DNA of 34,276 nt, taken from positions 1-34,276 of the forward strand of contig JBAPUB010000210.1 in NCBI GenBank assembly GCA_049282455.1, in the 5' to 3' direction. A program made the position numbers and the translations under genes. Source of the DNA: JBAPUB01 sp049282455 (GTDB lineage: Bacteria; Actinomycetota; Actinomycetes; JAHEKZ01). The notes beneath the pieces were generated by a model. It was given only the letters and a program-made list of their open reading frames with translations. It did no database searches and was not told the origin of the DNA. Below, piece after piece: positions 1 through 6,826 of the stretch; position 1 is the first letter of the stretch; every line of letters starts with the position of its first letter.

Positions 1-684
1 CACCTGGGTCGGGTCGACGCCGGTCGCTCGCTGGAGCAGCCGCACCCGGGAGAGGCCGGCTGCGGCTTCGGCGTGACCGGGGCGCTCGTCGAGCAGCCGC
101 TGGTAGGCGGCGGCAGCGGCGTCCAGGTCGTCGGCCATGAGGGCGTCCTCGGCCTCCACGAGCGCGGGGTCGGTCGGCGGCGCCAGCGACTCGTCCTCGG
201 TGCGGCCGGCCAGGGCCAGGACCTCGTCGACGAACAGCCGGACCTGCGCCTCGGGCAGCGCCCCCTGGAACCCGGGAATGACCTGTCCCTGCCACACGAC
301 CATGACGGTCGGGATCGACTGGACCTGTGCGGCTGATGACAGCTGAGGGTTGGCGTCGACGTCGACCTTGGCCAGGACCCAGGCTCCGGCGTCGTCTGCG
401 GCCAGCTTCTCCAGCACCGGGCTGAGCTGCTTGCACGGCTCGCACCACGAGGCCCAGAAGTCGATGAGGACCGGAGTCGTCATCGACCGCTGGACGACGT
501 CGGTCTCGAAGCCGGCCTCGGTGACGTCGATGACGACGGGCCCGGCACCGCCGGCGGCGTCCGCCCGGGCGATCAGCCCCGATCGGGCGTCAGCGGCCTC
601 CTGCTGGATCTGCCGGGCCTGGGCCAGTGCGCCGAGGTCGACGACTCCAGGCGTGCTGGCAGGGACGTTGAAGGGCTGGCTCAT
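1..684 (-). CDS. Thioredoxin-fold protein with TPR tail (YbbN/CnoX-like), 3' end cut by the window
   Basis: Translated from ATG at 684, the frame is open to base 1, so the C-terminus is missing. About 50 N-terminal residues precede a thioredoxin domain with the strand LIDFWASW and active-site C81-E-P-C84, plus the cis-proline loop SIPTV. After the domain an alanine-rich helical region (AEDALMADDLDAAAAAYQRLL) has TPR character. Thioredoxin-TPR proteins of the YbbN/CnoX type act as redox-linked co-chaperones in the cytoplasm; the WCEPC spacing keeps both cysteines, so disulfide chemistry is possible. The gene lies 24 bases downstream of icmA on the same strand and may be co-transcribed. A thioredoxin of this kind (Rv1324, recalled) also neighbours the thiolase/epimerase genes in M. 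tuberculosis, which supports the call. The specific client is unknown. Confidence 0.9.
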   Translation of the reverse strand, partial: MSQPFNVPASTPGVVDLGALAQARQIQQEAADARSGLIARADAAGGAGPVVIDVTEAGFETDVVQRSMTTPVLIDFWASWCEPCKQLSPVLEKLAADDAGAWVLAKVDVDANPQLSSAAQVQSIPTVMVVWQGQVIPGFQGALPEAQVRLFVDEVLALAGRTEDESLAPPTDPALVEAEDALMADDLDAAAAAYQRLLDERPGHAEAAAGLSRVRLLQRATGVDPTQV

Positions 685-708
685 CGCACCATTCTCACCG
701 ACTGCCGG

Positions 709-2415
709 CTACCAGGGCTCACCGGGCGTGTACCCACCCCACACGTCACGCAGGACGCCGCACATCTCACCCACGGTCGCCTCGGCCCGGGCGGCCTCGA
801 GAAGCAGCGGTACGAGGTTCGGGGCCGGTTCCGCCATGGACGCAGCTGCCCCCAGCGCGGCCAGGGCGGCCTCGACCTGGTCGATGTCTCGGGCCCGCCG
901 GCGAGCCTCCAGGCGCTGACGCTGGTCGACCTCGACCTGCGGAGAGATCTGCAGCACCTCGATCGCGCGGTCGTCGCCCGTGACGTGGCTGTTGACCCCA
1001 ACGACCCGGCGCGTACCTGCGTCGAGCGCCTGCTGGTGCGCGAACGCCGCGTCGGAGATCTCACGGGTGAACCACCCGTCGTCGATCCCGCGGAGCAGCC
1101 CGGCAGTGAACGTTGCGACACCGCCTCGATCAAGGATCTCGCGCAGGATCTGCTCGACCTGGTGCTCCATCTGGTCGGTCAGCGCCTCGACGTACCAGGA
1201 GCCACCCAGGGGGTCGATGACGGAGGCGACGCCGGTCTCCTCGGCGATCACCTGCTGGGTTCGCAGTGCGACGGCAGCCGCGTGGTCGGTGGGCAACGCG
1301 TACACCTCGTCGAGAGCGTTGGTGTGCAGCGAGTTCGTGCCACCGAGGACGGCCGCCAGCGCCTCGATGGTCGTTCGCACGATGTTGTTGTCGGGCTGCT
1401 GGGCCGTCAACGAGACACCGGCAGTCTGGGTGTGGAACTTCAGCCACTGGGCGCGCTCGTCGGCGACGCCGAAGTGGTCGCGGATCCACCGTGCCCAGAT
1501 CCGTCGCGCAGCCCGGAACTTGGCGATCTCCTCGAAGAAGTCGATGTGTGCGTCGAAGAAGAACGTGAGGCGGGGGGCGAACTCCTGAACCGGCAGCCCA
1601 CGAGACATGCCGAGCTCGACGTAGGCGAAGCCGTCAGCCAGCGTGAAGGCGAGCTCCTGAGCGGCCGTCGAACCCGCTTCGCGGATGTGGTAACCGCTGA
1701 CGCTGATGGGGTTGAACGCCGGCGCTTCGTCGTGGCACCACTGGATGAGGTCGCCGATGAGCCGCAGGTGCGGCTGCGGTGGGAACAGCCACTCGTTCTG
1801 TGCGATGTACTCCTTGAAGATGTCGGTCTGCAGCGTGCCCGAGAGCCGTGGCGGCGCCACCCCCTGCCGTTCGGCGGCGACCACGTAGCAGCAGAACATC
1901 GGGACGGCCGGACCGCTGATCGTCATCGACGTGCTGACCGAGTCCAAGGGGATGTCGGCGAACAACCGCTGCAGGTCGGCTGCCGAGTCGACGGCGACGC
2001 CGCAGTGCCCGACCTCCCCCAGGGCGTTGGGGTCGTCGGAGTCCAGCCCCATGAGGGTCGGCATGTCGAAGGCCACACTCAGCCCCGCACCTCCCCCGGC
2101 GAGCAGGTCCTTGAAGCGCGCGTTGGTGTCTGCTGCGTCACCGAACCCCGCGAACTGACGGATCGTCCAGGGCTTGCCTCGGTACCCAGTGGCATGGATC
2201 CCGCGGGTGAACGGGAAGGCGCCCGGCCAGCCGACCCGGTCGAACCCGGGCCGCACCTCATCGGGTCCCGGCCCGTAGACCGGGTCCAGCGCCTCACCGG
2301 ACAACGTGGTCGGCTCAGGCGTGACGAGCCTGCACTCGGCTGCGGCGTCGTCGTACTTGCGTCGCCAGCGGGACCGACCGGCAGCCACTGACGCCGGGTC
2401 GGGATCGGGGTCCAT
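709..2415 (-). CDS. icmA: Isobutyryl-CoA mutase, large (substrate-binding) subunit
   Basis: A 568-residue acyl-CoA mutase large subunit: it has the TIM-barrel substrate domain but no C-terminal B12-binding DxHxxG domain, so it needs a separate small subunit (IcmB), which is not in this window. It interconverts isobutyryl-CoA and n-butyryl-CoA with adenosylcobalamin. Specificity is readable: the position equal to Tyr89 of methylmalonyl-CoA mutase is F88 (TIRQF) and that equal to Arg207 is Q206 (KEYIAQ), the Phe/Gln pair known for isobutyryl-CoA mutase; the catalytic-type His (H243, SGYHIREAG) is kept. A 2-hydroxyisobutyryl-CoA mutase would carry Ile at the first position. The ATG at 2415 has a strong ribosome site (GGAGGT, 8 bases upstream). 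It is divergent from ssuA. MeaB, encoded 3.4 kb away, is the likely chaperone. Confidence 0.9.
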   Translation of the reverse strand: MDPDPDPASVAAGRSRWRRKYDDAAAECRLVTPEPTTLSGEALDPVYGPGPDEVRPGFDRVGWPGAFPFTRGIHATGYRGKPWTIRQFAGFGDAADTNARFKDLLAGGGAGLSVAFDMPTLMGLDSDDPNALGEVGHCGVAVDSAADLQRLFADIPLDSVSTSMTISGPAVPMFCCYVVAAERQGVAPPRLSGTLQTDIFKEYIAQNEWLFPPQPHLRLIGDLIQWCHDEAPAFNPISVSGYHIREAGSTAAQELAFTLADGFAYVELGMSRGLPVQEFAPRLTFFFDAHIDFFEEIAKFRAARRIWARWIRDHFGVADERAQWLKFHTQTAGVSLTAQQPDNNIVRTTIEALAAVLGGTNSLHTNALDEVYALPTDHAAAVALRTQQVIAEETGVASVIDPLGGSWYVEALTDQMEHQVEQILREILDRGGVATFTAGLLRGIDDGWFTREISDAAFAHQQALDAGTRRVVGVNSHVTGDDRAIEVLQISPQVEVDQRQRLEARRRARDIDQVEAALAALGAAASMAEPAPNLVPLLLEAARAEATVGEMCGVLRDVWGGYTPGEPW

Positions 2416-2501
2416 CGGCCATCACCTCCGCACGGCATGCGGACCGACCGTCCCACGAGTTCAGGGCTTGCGGTAGGCCCGTCCGGGCCCGGGAGGTCGG
2501 C

Positions 2502-2531
2502 TTGACAGAGTTTTCCCACCTTTCCTATATT
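2502..2531 (+). promoter_or_regulatory. Sigma-70-type promoter of the ssuABC operon
   Basis: A perfect -35 TTGACA (2502-2507) and -10 TATATT (2526-2531) are separated by 18 bases, about 31 bases before the ssuA start. It is the clearest vegetative promoter in the window, and a strong canonical promoter in such GC-rich DNA suggests that control is by repression. Confidence 0.8.
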
Positions 2532-2541
2532 GTCGGTCGGA
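2522..2541 (+). promoter_or_regulatory. Putative Rrf2-family operator overlapping the ssuA -10
   Basis: TTCC (2522-2525), 12 bases, then CGGA (2538-2541), with TGT at spacer positions 6-8. The same arrangement occurs upstream of the rrf2 gene (5308-5327). The arms form a partial dyad (TTTCC/GGAAA at 2521-2543). It covers the -10 hexamer, where a bound repressor would block RNA polymerase. Function is inferred. Confidence 0.45.
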
Positions 2542-2562
2542 AACACTACTCAAGGAGATTTC

Positions 2563-3666
2563 ATGACCCCCCGCTTCCTCCAGCGCCGCCGCGCCAGCGC
2601 CGCGGCCGCCGTGACGCTCGCCGTGGCGCTGGCCCTCACCGCCTGCAGCTCCAGCTCCGCGGCGCCGGCCGCGTCGGGTGACGCCGGGTCTCCCAGTGCC
2701 GCCCCGGTGACGACCCTGCGGGTCGGCTTCTTCCCCAACCTGACCCATGCGCCTGCCTACGTCGCACTGCAGGAGGGCTACTTCAAGGACTCCCTCGGCC
2801 AGGTCGGTGTCAAGGTGGCCCCCACCTTGTTCAACGCTGGACCCGAGGCCGTGACCGCCCTGTTCGCCGACTCGATCGATATCGCCTACGTCGGCCCCAA
2901 CCCCACCGTCCAGGCCTGGACCCAGTCCAAGGGCGAGGCGGTCACGGTGATCTCCGGTGCGGCCTCGGCCGGTGCCGCTCTGGTCGTCTCCTCCGACATC
3001 ACCAGCGCTGCCGACCTCAAGGGCAAGACCATCGCCACGCCGCAGCTCGGGAACACCCAGGACGTCGCCGCGAAGTACTGGCTCAAGCAGCAGGGCTACA
3101 ACGTGTCCAGCGACGGGTCGGGCGACGTCACGGTCATCAACGCCTCCAACTCCGACATCGTCACGGCTTTCCAGAACGGCGACATCTCCGGGGCCTGGGT
3201 CCCCGAGCCCTACGCCACCAGCCTCGAGCAGTCCGGAGGCAAGGTTCTCGTCGACGAGGCGAGCCTGTGGCCCAAGGGCCAGTTCGTCACGACCGACGTC
3301 GTCGTGCGGTCGCAGTTCCTGGCCGACCACCCCGACGTCGTCGAGGCGTTCCTGACGGCCAACGTCGAGGCCCTGAAGCTCATCGACTCCGACCCCGCCC
3401 AGGCGAAGTCCGACTTCAACGCCGGGCTGCAGTCGCTGACCGGCTCGCCGCTGGACACCGCCTTGCTCGACGCGGCCTGGAAGAACGTCACCTTCACGGC
3501 CGACCCGCTCAAGGCGACGCTCGAGGAGTCCGCAGCCCACGCGGTCGACGTCGGCCTGCTCGACCAGTCCGAGATCGACGCCGCGGGTGGCTTCGACGGT
3601 CTGTACGACCTGACCCTGCTCAACAAGGTGCTCAAGCAGCAGAAGCTCGACCAGGTCGCGTCATGA
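2563..3666 (+). CDS. ssuA: Sulfonate/taurine-type ABC transporter, substrate-binding lipoprotein
   Basis: A 367-residue NitT/TauT/SsuA-family binding protein. The N-terminus has a basic stretch, a hydrophobic segment and a lipobox ending LTAC28, so it should be lipid-anchored outside the membrane. The mature domain begins TLRVGFFPNLTHAPAYVAL, typical of SsuA-like proteins, with the later features DIAYVGPNPTVQA, DLKGKTIATPQLGNTQD and GAWVPEPY. The ATG at 2563 is preceded by AAGGAG 5 bases upstream; an upstream in-frame TTG at 2530 falls in the -10 box and is rejected. The stop overlaps the ssuB start by 4 bases. The substrate is probably an organosulfonate, judged by family and the adjacent Rrf2 regulator; nitrate, thiamine-precursor or other substrates of this superfamily cannot be excluded from sequence alone. 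Confidence 0.88.
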   Translation: MTPRFLQRRRASAAAAVTLAVALALTACSSSSAAPAASGDAGSPSAAPVTTLRVGFFPNLTHAPAYVALQEGYFKDSLGQVGVKVAPTLFNAGPEAVTALFADSIDIAYVGPNPTVQAWTQSKGEAVTVISGAASAGAALVVSSDITSAADLKGKTIATPQLGNTQDVAAKYWLKQQGYNVSSDGSGDVTVINASNSDIVTAFQNGDISGAWVPEPYATSLEQSGGKVLVDEASLWPKGQFVTTDVVVRSQFLADHPDVVEAFLTANVEALKLIDSDPAQAKSDFNAGLQSLTGSPLDTALLDAAWKNVTFTADPLKATLEESAAHAVDVGLLDQSEIDAAGGFDGLYDLTLLNKVLKQQKLDQVAS

Positions 3667-4451
3667 CCACGCAGACCGTGATGGAGTCCCCGACCCCCAG
3701 CGGGTCGGGGACTCCCGCCCTGCGCCTTCGCGGCATCACCAAGGTCTTCGGGCGCGACGGGAACCAGACCGTCGCGCTCCAAGACGTCGACCTCGATGTG
3801 GCGCGCGGCCAGTTCGTGACCGTGGTCGGCGCCTCCGGATGCGGCAAGAGCACGCTGCTGTCCGTCGTCGCGGGCCTGGAGAAGCCGACTTCCGGAACCT
3901 TCGAGGTCGACGGGCGCGTCGCGCTGATGTTCCAGGAGGCGACGCTGCTGCCGTGGCTCACGGCTCGTCAGAACGTCGAGCTGGCCCTGCGGCTGTCAGG
4001 GGTGCCCAGGGAACGACGCGGCGCCCGCGCCGCAGACCTCCTCGACCTGGTCCGCCTGGACGGGGCGGCCGACAAGCGTCCGCACGAGCTGTCCGGCGGC
4101 ATGCGCCAACGCGTCGCGCTGGCGCGGGTGCTCGCCCAGGACGCCACCGTCGTCCTCATGGACGAGCCGTTGGGCGCCCTGGACGCCATGACCCGCGACC
4201 GGATGCACGACGAGATCGAGCGCATCTGGTCGACCCTCGGACTGACCATCGTGTTCGTGACCCACAACATGCGTGAGGCCGTCCGCCTCGGCGACCGCGT
4301 CGTCTTGATGACCAGCCGCCCGGGCCGGGTCAAGCTCGACCGCCCCATCGACCTGGCCCGACCGCGCAAGATGGACTCCGCCGATGTGGCCGAGCATGCG
4401 GCCGAGCTGACCGACGCCTTGATCGAGGAGGTGTCCCAGCATGTCGGCTGA
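3663..4451 (+). CDS. ssuB: Sulfonate/taurine-type ABC transporter, ATPase
   Basis: A 262-residue ABC ATPase with all motifs: Walker A GASGCGKS (56-63), Q-loop Q91, signature LSGGM (143-147), Walker B VVLMDEP (163-169) and switch H201 (VFVTHNM). It powers import with SsuC at the inner face of the membrane. The ATG overlaps the ssuA stop (ATGA, 3663-3666), so translation is probably coupled. The first ~19 residues are a serine/proline/glycine/threonine extension; their DNA forms a perfect 13-bp hairpin (3684-3714), described separately. The end overlaps the ssuC start by 11 bases. Confidence 0.93.
   Translation: MTTQTVMESPTPSGSGTPALRLRGITKVFGRDGNQTVALQDVDLDVARGQFVTVVGASGCGKSTLLSVVAGLEKPTSGTFEVDGRVALMFQEATLLPWLTARQNVELALRLSGVPRERRGARAADLLDLVRLDGAADKRPHELSGGMRQRVALARVLAQDATVVLMDEPLGALDAMTRDRMHDEIERIWSTLGLTIVFVTHNMREAVRLGDRVVLMTSRPGRVKLDRPIDLARPRKMDSADVAEHAAELTDALIEEVSQHVG
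3684..3714 (+). repeat. Perfect 13-bp inverted repeat inside the 5' end of ssuB
   Basis: GAGTCCCCGACCC (3684-3696), loop CCAGC (3697-3701), GGGTCGGGGACTC (3702-3714): a perfect 13-bp stem with a 5-base loop, 21 bases into ssuB. In mRNA it would be very stable. It encodes low-complexity residues (ESPTPSGSGTP) before the ABC domain. It may protect the ssuA message or lower expression of the downstream genes; no U-tract follows. Confidence 0.9.
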
Positions 4452-5286
4452 CGTGTTGACGCCGATCGTCGACAGCCCACCGGTCGCAGCGACGGGCCGC
4501 TCCCACGGCGCCAAGCTGTGGGCCTGGTGCTGGCCCAAGCTGCTGGCCATCGGTCTGGTGCTCGGCTTCTGGCAGCTCGTGTTCTGGAGCGGCTGGAAAC
4601 CGGAGTACCTGCTCCCCTCACCGGCGGAGACCCTCGGTGCGCTCGGCGAGCTCGTCAAGACCCAGCAGTTCTGGCAGGCCGTCGCTACCACCTTGCGGCG
4701 GGCGCTCACCGGCTTCCTCCTCGCGCTGGTCATCGGCAGCGCGATCGGGATCGCCGTGTCGCGCATCCGACCGTTGCGGATGGCGGTGGGCTCCCTCATC
4801 ACCGGCTTGCAGACCATGCCCTCGATCGCTTGGTTCCCCTTGGCCATCCTCCTGTTCGGACTCAACGAGACGGCGATCCTGTTCGTGGTGATCCTGGGTG
4901 CTGGACCCAGCATCGCCAACGGCGTCATCGCGGGTGTCGACCACATCCCACCGGCGTTCCTGCGGCTGGGCACGGTGCTCGGCGCCCGAGGGGTCCCCCT
5001 CTACCGCCACATCGTCGTCCCGGCGATCCTGCCGGCCTACCTGGCCGGTCTCAACCAGGGCTGGGCGTTCGCCTGGCGCAGCCTCATGGCCGGTGAGCTC
5101 CTGGTGAGCATTCCCGGAGCGATCGGCATCGGCCGGCTGCTCGACGGCGCTCGCATGCAGAACAAGGCGGCCGAGCTGCTCGCCGTCATGCTGGCGATCC
5201 TGATGATCGGGATGCTGGTCGACGGCCTGTTCTCGTCGGCGTCGGCCCGGATGCGGAGGAAGCGTGGCTTGTCCCTCGACGGCTGA
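4441..5286 (+). CDS. ssuC: Sulfonate/taurine-type ABC transporter, permease
   Basis: A 281-residue membrane permease of the binding-protein-dependent (BPD_transp_1) family. A hydrophobic segment at about residues 32-50 is followed by the conserved LPSPAETLGAL, several membrane segments, and the cytoplasmic coupling loop with LRLGTVLGARGVPLYRHIVVP, the EAA-type element that docks on SsuB. The C-terminal GWAFAWRSLMAGELL and IGRLL are usual for SsuC/TauC proteins. The ATG at 4441 lies 11 bases inside ssuB, so the two are translationally coupled. It forms the pore with SsuB and SsuA. Confidence 0.92.
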   Translation: MSADVLTPIVDSPPVAATGRSHGAKLWAWCWPKLLAIGLVLGFWQLVFWSGWKPEYLLPSPAETLGALGELVKTQQFWQAVATTLRRALTGFLLALVIGSAIGIAVSRIRPLRMAVGSLITGLQTMPSIAWFPLAILLFGLNETAILFVVILGAGPSIANGVIAGVDHIPPAFLRLGTVLGARGVPLYRHIVVPAILPAYLAGLNQGWAFAWRSLMAGELLVSIPGAIGIGRLLDGARMQNKAAELLAVMLAILMIGMLVDGLFSSASARMRRKRGLSLDG

Positions 5287-5307
5287 GCGGACCGTCGAGG
5301 CAGCCAA

Positions 5308-5327
5308 TTCCGCACCTGTTGTGCGGA
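5308..5327 (+). promoter_or_regulatory. Putative Rrf2 operator / inverted repeat between ssuC and rrf2
   Basis: TTCC (5308-5311), 12 bases, CGGA (5324-5327), with TGT at spacer positions 6-8, matching the site at the ssuA promoter. It also contains a perfect 7-bp inverted repeat (TCCGCAC, loop CTGTT, GTGCGGA; 5309-5327). It could be an autoregulatory operator, or a weak terminator for ssuABC, although no T-run follows. Confidence 0.45.
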
Positions 5328-5356
5328 TTCAGCGCCGACGGAGCAAGAATGGCACC

Positions 5357-5824
5357 ATGCATGTCTCCGCCAAGGTCGACTACGCCATGCGCGCCCTCCT
5401 CGAGATCACCGCTGCGGGCGAGACAGACCCCCACGCTCTGTTCAAGGGCGATGCCCTGGCCGAGAGCCAGCACATCCCAGCCCGGTTCCTCGAGGGGATC
5501 CTGCGCCAGCTGCGGCAGGCCGGCATCGTCGCCAGCCGCCGAGGTGCCGACGGCGGGTACCGGCTGGCCAAACCGGCATCGACCGTGACAGTGGCCGACG
5601 TCGTCCGGGCGCTGGACGGACCGCTGGCCGAGGTTCGGGGCGACCGACCCGAGGCCGCAAGCTACGAGGGCCCGGCCGAGAAGCTGCAGGACGTGTGGGT
5701 CGCCACCCGTGCGGCGCTGCGCGGCGTCCTGGACCACGTGACGCTGGAGGACATCGCCCACGGGACCCTGCCCGAGCACGTGCTTGAGCTCACCCAGCCT
5801 CCGGGGGCCTGGCAGCCGCGATGA
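5357..5824 (+). CDS. Rrf2-family transcriptional regulator without cysteines
   Basis: A 155-residue Rrf2-type winged-helix regulator. Start MHVSAKVDYAMRALLEI, recognition region GILRQLRQAGIVASRRGADGGYRL (wing with GGYRL) and dimer helix near the C-terminus are all as in the family. It contains no cysteine at all, so unlike IscR, NsrR or RsrR it cannot bind an Fe-S cluster through Cys; it resembles the cysteine-metabolism repressor CymR group in this respect. Lying 70 bases after ssuC, it is the natural regulator of the transporter. The ATG at 5357 follows an AAGAAT hexamer by 6 bases, suggesting a leaderless or near-leaderless transcript. Its last 35 bases overlap the end of meaB, which is convergent. 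The effector is not visible. Confidence 0.85.
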   Translation: MHVSAKVDYAMRALLEITAAGETDPHALFKGDALAESQHIPARFLEGILRQLRQAGIVASRRGADGGYRLAKPASTVTVADVVRALDGPLAEVRGDRPEAASYEGPAEKLQDVWVATRAALRGVLDHVTLEDIAHGTLPEHVLELTQPPGAWQPR

Positions 5825-6818
5825 CCGCGATGACACTGTCGGGGCCGACCTGCTCGTCCGGGACGCTGCGGAGCCGGTCGGCCGCCGAGTAGGGGTCGAG
5901 CCTGCCCTGCGCCACCGCGTCAGCGAGGTCGGCCATCCGGCTTCCCGCGGCGCTGCGCAGCAGGCGGCGGGTCTGCTCGACCGCCAGGGCCTCGATCTCG
6001 GCCTCGGCCCGCTGCCTTCTGCGCTGCGCTCGACCGCCGGTGGCCTCCAGCCAGGCGTCGTGGTCGTCGATCGCCGCCACCAGGCCGTCGATGCCCTCAC
6101 CGGTCGACGCGACGGTCTTGACGATCGGGGGGCGCCAGGACAGGCGCTCCGGTGCCGACGAGTCGCGGCCCAGAGCCAGCATCGACCGCAGCTCACGCAC
6201 CGTGACGTCGGCTCCGTCTCGGTCCGCCTTGTTCACCGCGAAGACGTCGCCCACCTCCAGGATGCCGGCCTTGGCCGCCTGGATCGCGTCCCCCATCCCC
6301 GGTGCGAGGAGCACGACGGTCGTGTCGGCCAGGGCGGCGACCTCGACCTCCGACTGGCCCACCCCCACGGTCTCGATGAGGACGACGTCGCAGTCCGCCG
6401 CGTCCAGCACTCGCACCGCCTGAGGCGTGGCCCAGGCCAGCCCGCCCAGGTGCCCACGGGACGCCATCGACCGGATGAACACATCGGGGTCGGTGGCGTG
6501 CTCCTGCATCCGCACCCGGTCGCCGAGCAGTGCCCCCCCGCTGAACGGCGACGACGGGTCGACCGCCAGCACACCGACGCGCAAGCCGCGGGCGCGGTAG
6601 GCCCCGATCAGCGCAGACGTCGTCGTCGACTTGCCCACCCCGGGGGCACCGGTGAGCCCGACGAGCCGGGCCTGCCCGGTGTAGGGCGCGAGGGCGCTCG
6701 CGACGTCGCGCAGGACGGGGCTGTCGTCCTCGACCAGTGAGATCAGTCGCGCGACCGCACGCGGGTCGCCGCCCCGCGCCCCGGCGACCAGAGTGGGGAC
6801 GTCGACCTCGCGCGACAC
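5790..6818 (-). CDS. meaB: MeaB, GTPase chaperone of B12-dependent acyl-CoA mutases
   Basis: A 342-residue G3E-family P-loop GTPase: Walker A GAPGVGKS (57-64), the switch element ETVGVGQSE (149-157) and base-recognition NKAD (196-199). MeaB gates loading of adenosylcobalamin into the mutase and ejects damaged cofactor; the clients here are probably IcmA/IcmB and Ecm. Start GTG at 6818 gives MSREVDVPTLVAGARGG, typical for the family, and sits 8 bases after the thiolase stop, so both are one transcription unit. A further upstream in-frame start would run into the thiolase. The 3' end overlaps rrf2 on the opposite strand by 35 bases. Confidence 0.93.
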   Translation of the reverse strand: MSREVDVPTLVAGARGGDPRAVARLISLVEDDSPVLRDVASALAPYTGQARLVGLTGAPGVGKSTTTSALIGAYRARGLRVGVLAVDPSSPFSGGALLGDRVRMQEHATDPDVFIRSMASRGHLGGLAWATPQAVRVLDAADCDVVLIETVGVGQSEVEVAALADTTVVLLAPGMGDAIQAAKAGILEVGDVFAVNKADRDGADVTVRELRSMLALGRDSSAPERLSWRPPIVKTVASTGEGIDGLVAAIDDHDAWLEATGGRAQRRRQRAEAEIEALAVEQTRRLLRSAAGSRMADLADAVAQGRLDPYSAADRLRSVPDEQVGPDSVIAVIAAARPPEAG

Positions 6819-6826
6819 TCGGCGAC

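Noticed and set aside
985..2391. A 468-codon plus-strand open frame opposite icmA
   Set aside because: It mirrors icmA codons in high-GC DNA and has no recognisable domain; icmA on the other strand matches a known family along its full length.
2476..2489. GGCCC-GTCC-GGGCC hairpin between icmA and ssuA as a terminator
   Set aside because: It lies between divergent genes where no transcript needs to end, and the stem is only 5 bp.
2530..2562. TTG start for ssuA at 2530
   Set aside because: It lies within the -10 region and has no ribosome site; ATG 2563 has AAGGAG and begins the signal peptide.
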